NCBI RefSeq assembly: GCF_002042965.1
Contig: NZ_MZNT01000015.1
Location: forward strand, 62,001 to 126,000
DNA: 64,000 bases
Source of the DNA: Paenibacillus sp. 32352
GTDB taxonomy: Bacteria; Bacillota; Bacilli; Paenibacillales; NBRC-103111
Direction: 5' to 3'
Position numbers and translations under genes: made by a program. Within the stretch, counting starts at the first letter, position 1; the number at the start of each line of letters is the position of its first letter. The notes beneath the pieces are model-generated. The model saw nothing but the letters and a program-made list of their open reading frames with translations. It made no database searches and was not told the origin of the DNA. Positions 36,650 through 44,696 of this stretch are shown one piece after another.

Positions 36650-37543
36650 TCACTCCACTTTCTCTTTTTTTAATACGATACTTAACCATCCAAAGATAAA
36701 TAAAATAGTTAATATCAGCAAAGATACAATATTTTGAACTGCAGTTACCAAAGCTGATTGTTCTGATGAGTATCCTAATCTACTTAAACCAACCATCCAT
36801 CCAATTTCTTGAGTACCTACATTAATTCCATTAATGGGAATATAATTGCCAATAAATGCATAGTTAACGACGTAAATAATATTACTCATCGAGATTTGAA
36901 CGAGATCGTTACTAACGAAGTAAGCAAAAAAATAAAGGTTGACATAGATTAAAAGTGAAATGATCTGTAGTACAACAATTTTATTCAGAGTAATTCTGGG
37001 TATATCCCCCAAATATTTTTTAATTAAACGAAGTATATATACATTATCGTTTTTTTTGGTTCGGAGAAAAAGTAAGATGATATAAGATGATGAAATAATA
37101 AATATTAAGAAAAAAAACAAGGAAAAGTACAGATGTTTTTTGTAATACTGAGTAAAAACCAATAAGTATACTATAGAAAGGGCATCCAACAATCTCATCA
37201 GAAATAGTGTAGAAGTTCCCACAGAGGTTGCAACCTTATAGTGTTTCTTAAGTAAGACAACATAAGAAATTTCGCCGCTTTTAAATGGAAGAATTCTGAG
37301 TAAAAATTGATATATCATCATAAATGGCATTAATCTCAAAGTATTTAAGTTTTCGAGTACTAACGATAGTCTATAGGCTCTCAAAATGAATTGAACCACA
37401 TAAATTATGATGCCAATTAATATAGTGGATATACTAATTTTTCTAAAGGCTATCATAATGTCATCTATATTTATTAATTTTATACAAAGTACTAATACTA
37501 TGATCGTAATGATAACAGAGAAGAGTACTTTTTTATTTATCAT
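36650..37543 (-). CDS. UPF0104/LPG-synthase-TM-type flippase-like membrane protein
   Basis: 297 residues with seven or eight membrane helices. ILRAYRLSLVLENLN near 53 and RILPFKSGEISYVVLLKKH near 84 match the lysylphosphatidylglycerol synthase TM family, in which R..LPF..GE is conserved, and NYIPINGINVGTQEIGWMVGL near 230 is the second conserved loop. Such proteins often occur beside DPM-like GT2 enzymes and may flip the polyprenyl-phosphate sugar. It overlaps the upstream GT4 by 11 bases and leads to the GT2 gene. Confidence 0.85.
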   Translation of the reverse strand: MINKKVLFSVIITIIVLVLCIKLINIDDIMIAFRKISISTILIGIIIYVVQFILRAYRLSLVLENLNTLRLMPFMMIYQFLLRILPFKSGEISYVVLLKKHYKVATSVGTSTLFLMRLLDALSIVYLLVFTQYYKKHLYFSLFFFLIFIISSSYIILLFLRTKKNDNVYILRLIKKYLGDIPRITLNKIVVLQIISLLIYVNLYFFAYFVSNDLVQISMSNIIYVVNYAFIGNYIPINGINVGTQEIGWMVGLSRLGYSSEQSALVTAVQNIVSLLILTILFIFGWLSIVLKKEKVE

Positions 37544-38693
37544 TTTGTTGTCCCTTCTTGGTGTTCACGTCTTGCAAAATTTGATGGCATAATTCGTCCC
37601 AACTAAATTTAGTTTTGAAATATTCTATATTTTCTGACATAGCTCTTTCTCGCGAATTTTCATAAAAATCAACTATAGATTCATAAATGGAATCACTACT
37701 TTTGCTTGGTACAGTGTAGCCAGTTTCCCCATTCAGTACAACCTCAGGAAGACCACCTACATCTGTCACAAGAACTGGTTTATTGTAGCTGTATGCAAGT
37801 TGAACAACAGCACTTTGTGTTGCGGTAGTATAAGGAAGAACAGCTATATCCGCGGCGCAGAAATATTGATGAATTTGTTCAGTTGGAACATAATGATCTA
37901 TAATTGTTACATAATTATGAAGTGAGTATTCAGAGATAACTTTAAGGTATTCCTCCTTAGAACCTTTCATGAATTCCCCGACAATGAGTAAATGAATATC
38001 AGAAAATTTTTTGACTAAAGGCACCATGCTTCTTAATAAATACACTAATCCTTTATAGGGTCTTACAAATCCAAAGAATAAAAGTACCTTTTTATTGCGC
38101 AGGCCTAATAAATGCTGCGAACTATCCTTGGATACTTGCTTGGGATTTATTTCATTAAATGATGGCATAAGAGCCTTTTTAACTATCGCACCAGGGATAA
38201 TTTTTTTTAAATTGTATCGATCTTCTGAGGAATGGACCAAGAACAGATCACCAAGTTTCAGTGTTTTACTAGTAATCCATTGTTTGATCCGGCTCGTCTC
38301 ATGTTCGATAACGTTGTGACATAAGAACATAATCCTAGCATTCGTTTTCCTTCTAGTTAATGTACAAAGTACAATATACAATGGAGCGAAGAAAGTCACC
38401 CACCAAGGGACAATGATAAGTTCTGGTTGGTACTGACTTATGTGTTTCACAGCTTGAAACCAAGTTAAAGGGTTGATAGAGTCTAAGATTCGAAGAATAT
38501 TGGGCTCATAAAGACCAATATTCTCCTTCTCTTCGTCACTTTTTCCAGGATACAAAAACTTAGGGTATTGTCTTCTAAACCCAATAAATTGAACTTGATG
38601 GCTATTTTTCAACAAAGCTCTATATAATAAAGTATTATAGTGTGATATTCCTCCACGATACGGATAGGATGGGCCTATCAAAGTAATCCTCAT
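37533..38693 (-). CDS. Glycosyltransferase family 4
   Basis: 386 residues, GT-B fold. Opens MRITLIGPSYPYRGGISHYNTLL with the RGGI.HYN loop, FLCHNVIEHETSRIKQW near 124, FGFVRPYKGLVYLLRSM near 213, and the donor-site region VLPYTTATQSAVVQLAYSYNKPVLVTDVGGLPEVV near 300 (written here in parts of one motif: A-T-Q-S-A-V-V-Q-L-A-Y). The catalytic E-x7-E is replaced by a Q-x7-Y-type pattern, as in some GT4 subfamilies. Overlaps the flippase-like gene. Its chemistry could belong to this block or extend the main chain. Confidence 0.86.
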   Translation of the reverse strand: MRITLIGPSYPYRGGISHYNTLLYRALLKNSHQVQFIGFRRQYPKFLYPGKSDEEKENIGLYEPNILRILDSINPLTWFQAVKHISQYQPELIIVPWWVTFFAPLYIVLCTLTRRKTNARIMFLCHNVIEHETSRIKQWITSKTLKLGDLFLVHSSEDRYNLKKIIPGAIVKKALMPSFNEINPKQVSKDSSQHLLGLRNKKVLLFFGFVRPYKGLVYLLRSMVPLVKKFSDIHLLIVGEFMKGSKEEYLKVISEYSLHNYVTIIDHYVPTEQIHQYFCAADIAVLPYTTATQSAVVQLAYSYNKPVLVTDVGGLPEVVLNGETGYTVPSKSSDSIYESIVDFYENSRERAMSENIEYFKTKFSWDELCHQILQDVNTKKGQQNDK

Positions 38694-38741
38694 AAAAATC
38701 CCCTTGATTTTGTGAATTATATGTTTATCGTCATAAAACGA

Positions 38742-41585
38742 TCAACTATTTATATGAACATTTATTTTTATAGGCATCTCACCAAAATCATAAAACCATC
38801 CTACACCTTCTTGAACTAATCCGATCCATACTTCATAATCTCCAGGTGGGAGCGGTTTACCGTCATAGCCTATAGGAGAAAGCTCAATTTTAGTTTGTAT
38901 ATTGTCATTCGGAAAAAGTGAAGATGGCAAATGTACTCGGCCCTCTGATAGCCTGTGACTCATGTCATTTTTATCAAACCATATTTGACCAATATTTACA
39001 GAATGAATATTAGTCCCTAAATAGCTGAAACTAGGAAGAAAATGGGCACCATTATTAGCCAAATTAATAGAAATACTTTTTGAATCAACTGGATTTATAG
39101 ACAAATTATTAGAATCCTCAAGTTGAATATTCGTTTTGACATTATTAAGGGCAAAATTGGGTGTGATAGAGCTATCGATGATACGAACCATTTTAACTGC
39201 TACTCCTAAATCTCTAGTGTCATTTGTCCCCTCGATCACTTGTGCCGGATTCCATACGTTACTTTGAATTTCGAGCACGATTTTATTATCAGATGACTTT
39301 ATATCATGAAGAGATAGTATTTTCTCAGTAGGACCGTTGATTATACCTGAAAATAGATTTTGACTATTTGCTGTAATCTTAATATCCTGAGGTTGTGGCC
39401 CTATATTGTTGATGGAGATTTGTACACTTGACGATTGATAGTCTGGTTCCACTGGGATTACTAGTACACCTTTCCCGTTAGTCCATCTAAACGGAACACC
39501 TAAGGAATCAACTTCTGTGTTATAGAAACCGGATTCTTCTACACCTATTACGGGGTAAGCGCCTAATATAGAATTTTGTTGTTTATCTAAATTACTTAAT
39601 TTGTATAATCCTAAATGATACTGATTTTCAACCATCTCACTCGGTAGCTTATTCGGCACTTGCTCAAGATTACTAAAACGCAAATCAAAATCCTCTACCT
39701 TCTCACGTCCATAACCAAAAACTCCGATGTTGTCTAGCAGAAAAACATTCGTATCTTTTTGTTTGTTTATTTCATTTAGCAACTTTTTATAGCTAGATTC
39801 TCTTAGATGATTTAATTGAATTATTTTTTTATCAAAAGCCATGAATAGGGGAGTGTTAATAGTATCATCAGCATTAGAAATGACAATGGAGTTATCTGGT
39901 ATCTTATTAGCTATGGTTGCAACCTGATTCCAGGAATTGTTATTTTCTTTTACTGATATTAGTGCTTTGTCTTGTTGAAACACATAGATGAACAAACTTA
40001 AACTAATTATGATGAGAAGAAACTTTCGCCGATTGTTAGAGAAAAGCGACGTGAAGTTGTAAAGCCCGTAAAAAGCCAAAAAAGTAATACCTGGAATTAT
40101 AATTGGAATGAACCTTCGTATAGCCCAATACTGATCGGGTGATATTTGAGGATCGTATAAATATAAAGCAGAAAACCCTCCGATAAGGACGATCAGTGGG
40201 ATAAGGCCCCACTCTTTTTTAAACATAATACGGTATAAAGCAGCTAATAAGCCACCGACCGCCGCATAAAAAATAGGAATTGATAGATACAAGCATATAT
40301 TGATGATAGAGTTTTCACGGTAATTTCGAGTCCCATCTAAGAACGATCCCGGCCAATCATACGTAGAAAAGGGGCCAATGTGAGGCCTGATCAAATGAGC
40401 ATATATGATCGCAATAAGACTTAAGCACAGTAAACCGTAGTATAAATATTTTGAACTCGATACTTTTATTTTCAGTTTTGATATAATAAATAAAATAATC
40501 AGTAAAAAAATTGATAGCAGACCTATTTTTAAAAGTTGATCAGATAAACCTAAAAAATATGGCTTGCTAAAATAGTAATAATAAGGAACTGAAAGTAAGA
40601 TAAAAACTGCATTAATAATATGCAATTTATTCCACACTGCTTTTTCTGATGGCGAAATTTCTTTTTTAAGTAAATTAAAGATAATATGAGAAAATATTAG
40701 CATAGGGAAAAAAAGATAAACATCGATTCTTACTAAATAGGTCACTCCCCAAAGAAACCCGCTTAAATATGCAAACACACCGTTCTTATTCTGTAACGAA
40801 ATAATTAATGATAAGGCTGCTCCTAAGACAAAGACTTGAGTAAGTGTTTCCGATAAAGTCATCCTCGAAATCCATAGTTGACTCAAATTAAATCCCAAAA
40901 ACAACGTCGCCATAATCGCATATGGTTTTTCCATAAATATTTGTGTAATGTATCGAAGCATGATAAGCGAGAAAAACAAAAATAGAGTATTAACTCTAAA
41001 AAGACCTTCGATTCCAAAAGTAGAGTAACCATGTGCCAACCACGTTGAATATAAGTGAGAGAATTGTATGGTCATATGTTCCGGTGTAACGTAAAGTCCT
41101 GATAAAAAAAAGTCATAAAAATCTTCAGCATTAAGCAGAGGATAATTAGGATCAATTCCACCATGATTTGCTATATAGATTCCGGTATTTGCGTAGACGC
41201 CTTGGTCTCTTCCACCTAAAACGTTCTCATTAGGATAAATAATGCTAAATACAATCAGCACTAAAAGGCCTATGACGAAAATGGATTCCGATATATCAAT
41301 GTTTAATTTAAATTTCTTAGACCGTAACCCTTTACCAATAAAATACAGTCCTATTAATGAGATTAACCAACCTAGATATCCAAATACTTCGCTATTGTAA
41401 ATTCCTAATAGTACAGAACCAATAAGAAATAATGACCATATGGCTATTCCACAAACCATCATCAAAAATAAATGTGATAGGTCTGTTTTCGTTTCCTTTT
41501 GTACTTTGTTCTGTAGAAACAATTCAATCAGATACCCTAAAAACGGTATCGATACCCATAAACCAAGTTGTGCTAAGTTAACCAT
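38742..41585 (-). CDS. Very large membrane protein, GT-C-type glycosyltransferase with extracellular C-terminal region
   Basis: 947 residues from ATG 41585, preceded by AGGAGG at five bases; the longer open frame adds 15 residues without better support. About fourteen membrane helices in the first 550 residues. The outer loop after the third helix holds GGRDQGVYANTGIYIANHGG near 120, with acidic residue as expected for GT-C catalysis, and FSHLYSTWLAHGYSTFG near 175. The last 380 residues are outside and beta-rich, including NDTRDLGVAVKMVRI, which resembles the DUF6311-like protein of the other block. It heads the leftward operon with a GT4, a flippase-like protein and a GT2, and is the probable user of that lipid-linked sugar. 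Confidence 0.7.
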   Translation of the reverse strand: MVNLAQLGLWVSIPFLGYLIELFLQNKVQKETKTDLSHLFLMMVCGIAIWSLFLIGSVLLGIYNSEVFGYLGWLISLIGLYFIGKGLRSKKFKLNIDISESIFVIGLLVLIVFSIIYPNENVLGGRDQGVYANTGIYIANHGGIDPNYPLLNAEDFYDFFLSGLYVTPEHMTIQFSHLYSTWLAHGYSTFGIEGLFRVNTLFLFFSLIMLRYITQIFMEKPYAIMATLFLGFNLSQLWISRMTLSETLTQVFVLGAALSLIISLQNKNGVFAYLSGFLWGVTYLVRIDVYLFFPMLIFSHIIFNLLKKEISPSEKAVWNKLHIINAVFILLSVPYYYYFSKPYFLGLSDQLLKIGLLSIFLLIILFIISKLKIKVSSSKYLYYGLLCLSLIAIIYAHLIRPHIGPFSTYDWPGSFLDGTRNYRENSIINICLYLSIPIFYAAVGGLLAALYRIMFKKEWGLIPLIVLIGGFSALYLYDPQISPDQYWAIRRFIPIIIPGITFLAFYGLYNFTSLFSNNRRKFLLIIISLSLFIYVFQQDKALISVKENNNSWNQVATIANKIPDNSIVISNADDTINTPLFMAFDKKIIQLNHLRESSYKKLLNEINKQKDTNVFLLDNIGVFGYGREKVEDFDLRFSNLEQVPNKLPSEMVENQYHLGLYKLSNLDKQQNSILGAYPVIGVEESGFYNTEVDSLGVPFRWTNGKGVLVIPVEPDYQSSSVQISINNIGPQPQDIKITANSQNLFSGIINGPTEKILSLHDIKSSDNKIVLEIQSNVWNPAQVIEGTNDTRDLGVAVKMVRIIDSSITPNFALNNVKTNIQLEDSNNLSINPVDSKSISINLANNGAHFLPSFSYLGTNIHSVNIGQIWFDKNDMSHRLSEGRVHLPSSLFPNDNIQTKIELSPIGYDGKPLPPGDYEVWIGLVQEGVGWFYDFGEMPIKINVHINS

Positions 41586-41630
41586 TGATTCCTCCTGCTG
41601 ATCCAATTCTAGTTCTATAACCGAATCCAT

Positions 41631-42777
41631 TAATTGATAACTAACTTTTACAACTACAAATTAACCTAAACTTCTTGCGACCTTAAAAGTCACGGCAAAT
41701 ATTTTCTTGCTGTTACAGAAAAACACCCTCTTTGCTTGGTATCATGGAAGTGTCAAGCAACCATGCAAACAAAGAAAGGTGTGTAACCCAATGGTACACT
41801 ATCGGTCCCTACCTGACCTTCTACAGCCAATGTATTATTCATAGATATGGCCCAAAACAATTTGCAAAAGTAACAAAAAAACAAGCTGTATTATGTCAAC
41901 CTCAATATGGCTGACTGATTTACCTTTCTTTTCGACTTCGGATTTAAATATAACATATATAAAAAAGTCCATAGATTTGTTGTCTTAAACTTACACTTGA
42001 TGCAAATGTTCATTTCAGTTTTATATATGTTATCAGAAAATTATTAAGAAATGATTACTATTAAATGAATGTTCGCTGAAAATTCAGGATCTAAAATTAT
42101 TTATCGGACCTCCCAACGTTATTTGTTAATGGTAATTTCCCCCTATTACAATATTGATTCTAGTAATTTGAGGTGATAAAAAATATCATCATTAGGTTTA
42201 CTAACATTTACTTACTGCATATGGTAGAAATATCCGCATAAGTGCCTCATTTACTGACAAAACAAAGGAATTTAAAGTTTACCCGAAACACATTATTAAT
42301 GTAAAGAGTAACTTATTTCATTTATCCTATCACTTTATTGAAGATAAGGAAATAAAGTACTTCATGATAGTCTCAGGACCTCAACAAAATTATGATTCGT
42401 CGTTACTAATTTCCTAGAAACATTTCTACCCATGTAATGATAGGTAACTTTGGAACCGTAAAACACATACCCGCATCTAGGAGCAGAGATATCAGTATGT
42501 TTGGGTCTGTCTTTTCATTAGGAGAAATAAATTGTTTGGGAGCTAACGGATAGGGATTTCTTGAGTAGTCTGTTCAGAGAATATCTCATCTACCTTTTTT
42601 TTCTTCTTATTAGATGCTTAAGCTGACTTGTGATGTACTGTCAGCACAATAGAAGGTTGTTTGATGAGCGGCCAGTTCATTCATAAATCACTTCATGAAG
42701 AACGATTTATTGGAGAACGATCCTTCTAGACTAAATATTTTCCGAAATGGCTCCTTTGAGGAAGAATCCCATTATTT
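41631..42777. other. A/T-rich gap of over 1 kb at the right edge of the glycan island
   Basis: No complete gene can be supported. A 60-codon open frame at 41732-41914 has no recognisable motif. A coding-like scrap lies at 42205-42417 (separate entry). The region separates the A/T-rich island from ydcC and ends with an orphan terminator. I see no transposase motif, long repeat or tRNA. Confidence 0.4.
42205..42417 (+). pseudogene. Unidentified coding-like fragment without start
   Basis: Between TAA at 42202 and TAG at 42415 one plus-strand frame runs for 70 codons without an ATG near its beginning and reads like protein: RISASFTDKTKEFKVYPKH, then HLSYHFIEDKEIKYFMIVSG. Balanced charges and alternating hydrophobics suggest a soluble protein remnant. 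I cannot name it. The distance to the terminator at 42778 leaves open whether it once belonged to a longer gene. Confidence 0.25.
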
Positions 42778-42810
42778 CCTATAACCAACCGGTTATAGGA
42801 GTTTTTATTT
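42778..42810 (+). terminator. Orphan rho-independent terminator
   Basis: CCTATAACC (42778-42786), loop AACC, GGTTATAGG (42791-42799), then AGTTTTTATTT. A perfect nine-pair stem with a good T run on the plus strand. There is no intact plus-strand gene upstream for more than 1 kb, so it either ends a small RNA or belonged to a lost gene. Confidence 0.8.
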
Positions 42811-42828
42811 CCTCCCCCAACCTTGTCT

Positions 42829-42857
42829 GCATAATTGTCCAAGTCCCCACATAGACA
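42829..42857 (+). promoter_or_regulatory. Candidate sigma-E (sporulation, mother cell) promoter of ydcC
   Basis: GCATAAT (42829-42835), 14 bases, CATAGACA (42850-42857). This is close to the Bacillus sigma-E pattern of an ATA-type -35 box and CATACA-type -10 box at that spacing. B. subtilis ydcC is transcribed by sigma-E, which supports the reading. It lies about 45 bases before the start codon. Confidence 0.45.
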
Positions 42858-42901
42858 TGTTATCAGTTGAAATTAACTTAGTGTGGTGGAGGGGATTCAA
42901 G

Positions 42902-44371
42902 ATGCGGCGATTCACGTGGGTGATTGCCTTAGTGTTGAGCTTGAGCCTGGTTTTGGCGGGCTGCGGCAAGAAGGATTCGGGATCAGTGGTGAAGGATTTG
43001 GATTCGGTCATGAATAAGCTGCAGAGCTATCAAGGCAGCGGGCGGATGGTGCTGCACACGGGGCAGGAGCCGCAGGAGTATCAAGTGGAAGTATGGTACC
43101 AGAACCCTCATTACTACCGGATCTCGCTGACGAATGCCAAGAAGGACATTACTCAGATTGTACTGCGTAACGATGACGGGGTGTTTGTGCTGACACCTCA
43201 CTTGAACAAGAGCTTCCGGTTCCAGAGCGATTGGCCGGAAAATCAAGGACAAGTCTATTTGTACCAATCTCTTATTCAAAGCATTCTGATGGACAATGAG
43301 CGTCATTTTACAACGGATCAAAATGCGTATGTGTTCGATGTTTTGGCGAATTACCAGAACGGATCGCTTGCGCGGCAGAAGATTTGGCTGGACAAAAAGA
43401 ATTACGCGCCGCAGCACGTGGAAGTATCCGACGCGAATGCCAATGTGATGATGATTGTGGATTTCAATCAATTTGAATTCGGTAAGAAGTTTGATAAGGA
43501 TTCCTTCGACATGCAGCGGAATATGACAAGCTGGAACATCATGTCCTTACCGACATCCGGACAGCCAGGCACTCATGATGCCGGAACGATAGACGGCAAG
43601 GCGGACAGCAAGGGAGCAGCCACCGATAAAGCTGCAGGCGCTACTAGCGGAGCGACCAGCAGCAGTGGTACATCCACAAACAGCGGCAGCGCTGCCAATG
43701 GCACAACTGGAGCTAAAGCTGGATCCGCCGCAGGCACCAACGGAGCTTCCAATGACGCAGCGAAGGGAACAATAGCCGGAACGTCTAGCAGCGGCAATGC
43801 TGGCACCACAGCACCGGCAGACAAAGCGACGTCTGGTGCAGCTAGCGGTACGGCAACCAAGGGGGCTGCTAATGGCACAGGTGCAGCTAATCCGACGAAC
43901 GGGACGACCAACCCGCCAAGCGGTTCCAGCAGCGCTGCCAGCAGTACAGGAGCCAACGGAGCGGCCACGGGTGCCGCAGCAGGTACTACGGGAACAGCAG
44001 CCGGAACGAAAGGCGATACATCCAAACAAGGTCTGTCGTTTGGCGTTATCGAGCCGCATTATGTGCCTAACGGCGTGAAGAAGCAGGATGTCAAGATGAT
44101 CAAGCTGGGCGATGAAGATGCGGTGATGCTGCGCTACTCCGGCAAGTACAACTATACGCTTGTGGAGTCCCGCCCTGAGACGCAAACCGTAACCTCGCTT
44201 CCGGGCAACATTGTTGATTTGGGCTTCACCCTGGCTGTTGTTATCGGGGACGAGAAGAAGACGATGACATGGACCTATGAAGGTGTAGAATTCCGGCTGT
44301 CGACGGCGGATCTTCATCAGACAGAGATGATTAAAGTTGCTCAAGCCGTCCAGGATGAGATGGGCAAGTAA
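42902..44371 (+). CDS. ydcC: YdcC-like sporulation lipoprotein with inserted Ala/Gly/Thr/Ser-rich region
   Basis: 489 residues from ATG 42902 behind GGAGGGG. Signal peptide with a lipobox (SLVLAGC) puts the acylated Cys at about residue 20. Residues 25-215 look like the LolA-type beta fold of YdcC (YQGSGRMVLHTGQEPQEYQVEVWYQN in part, DNERHFTTDQNAYVFDVL). Residues 220-377 are a low-complexity stretch rich in Ala, Gly, Thr and Ser; the last 110 residues (YVPNGV, then VMLRYSGKYNYTLVESRP) are a DUF4367-like end. In B. subtilis ydcC stands directly before alr, as here. The long insert is unusual. Role in spore formation is taken from the family, not proven here. Confidence 0.82.
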   Translation: MRRFTWVIALVLSLSLVLAGCGKKDSGSVVKDLDSVMNKLQSYQGSGRMVLHTGQEPQEYQVEVWYQNPHYYRISLTNAKKDITQIVLRNDDGVFVLTPHLNKSFRFQSDWPENQGQVYLYQSLIQSILMDNERHFTTDQNAYVFDVLANYQNGSLARQKIWLDKKNYAPQHVEVSDANANVMMIVDFNQFEFGKKFDKDSFDMQRNMTSWNIMSLPTSGQPGTHDAGTIDGKADSKGAATDKAAGATSGATSSSGTSTNSGSAANGTTGAKAGSAAGTNGASNDAAKGTIAGTSSSGNAGTTAPADKATSGAASGTATKGAANGTGAANPTNGTTNPPSGSSSAASSTGANGAATGAAAGTTGTAAGTKGDTSKQGLSFGVIEPHYVPNGVKKQDVKMIKLGDEDAVMLRYSGKYNYTLVESRPETQTVTSLPGNIVDLGFTLAVVIGDEKKTMTWTYEGVEFRLSTADLHQTEMIKVAQAVQDEMGK

Positions 44372-44640
44372 GCATAAGGCAAGTAATTAATGGTCGCCTA
44401 TCCTGAACCTTCCAACCCTTTGCTCTAGATTCAGATTGAAGCGGCAACAAGGCCGGAGATAAAGCGTACATTTCTTCCAATATTTTAGGTAAAAACGCGA
44501 GAAAAAGGCGTTTTGGCGCAATCTTTTTACCAAAAACTAACGATTTCCTGATAAGTGGATGTTCAAGATTTTGTTCATTGACACCTGTTGTAGATCGGAT
44601 TACCATAGGTTTATTGAATGACACATGGAAAACGACAAGG
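44372..44640. other. ydcC-alr gap, front part
   Basis: No gene. GGTAAAAA (44488-44495) and TTTTTACC (44524-44531) can pair and enclose AAAACGC/GCGTTTT, giving a nested A/T-rich hairpin that may end the ydcC transcript. Otherwise nothing supported. Confidence 0.35.
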
Positions 44641-44669
44641 GGGAAGTTCCCTGCTTAAGGGAGCTTCCC
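44641..44669 (+). promoter_or_regulatory. Long hairpin in the alr leader
   Basis: GGGAAGTTCCCT (44641-44652), loop GCTTA, AGGGAGCTTCCC (44658-44669): twelve pairs with one G-T, followed by TTGATTTT. It ends 27 bases before the alr start codon, so it could act as an attenuator-like or mRNA-stabilising structure, or end a transcript coming from ydcC. Confidence 0.5.
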
Positions 44670-44696
44670 TTGATTTTCGCAGAAGAAGGTGGACTT

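Noticed and set aside
41732..41914. 60-codon open frame in the gap after the 947-residue protein
   Set aside because: No ribosome site fits and no motif is visible; likely chance in A/T-rich sequence.
43547..44344. Antisense frames of 265 and 150 codons over ydcC
   Set aside because: They arise from the low-complexity Ala/Gly/Thr/Ser stretch. Products are Arg/Cys/Ser- or Ala/Val/Pro-rich without motifs.
44625..44696. Upstream ATG for alr (72 bases earlier)
   Set aside because: It would place the leader hairpin inside the coding region, has no ribosome site at a proper distance, and adds residues not found in alanine racemases.
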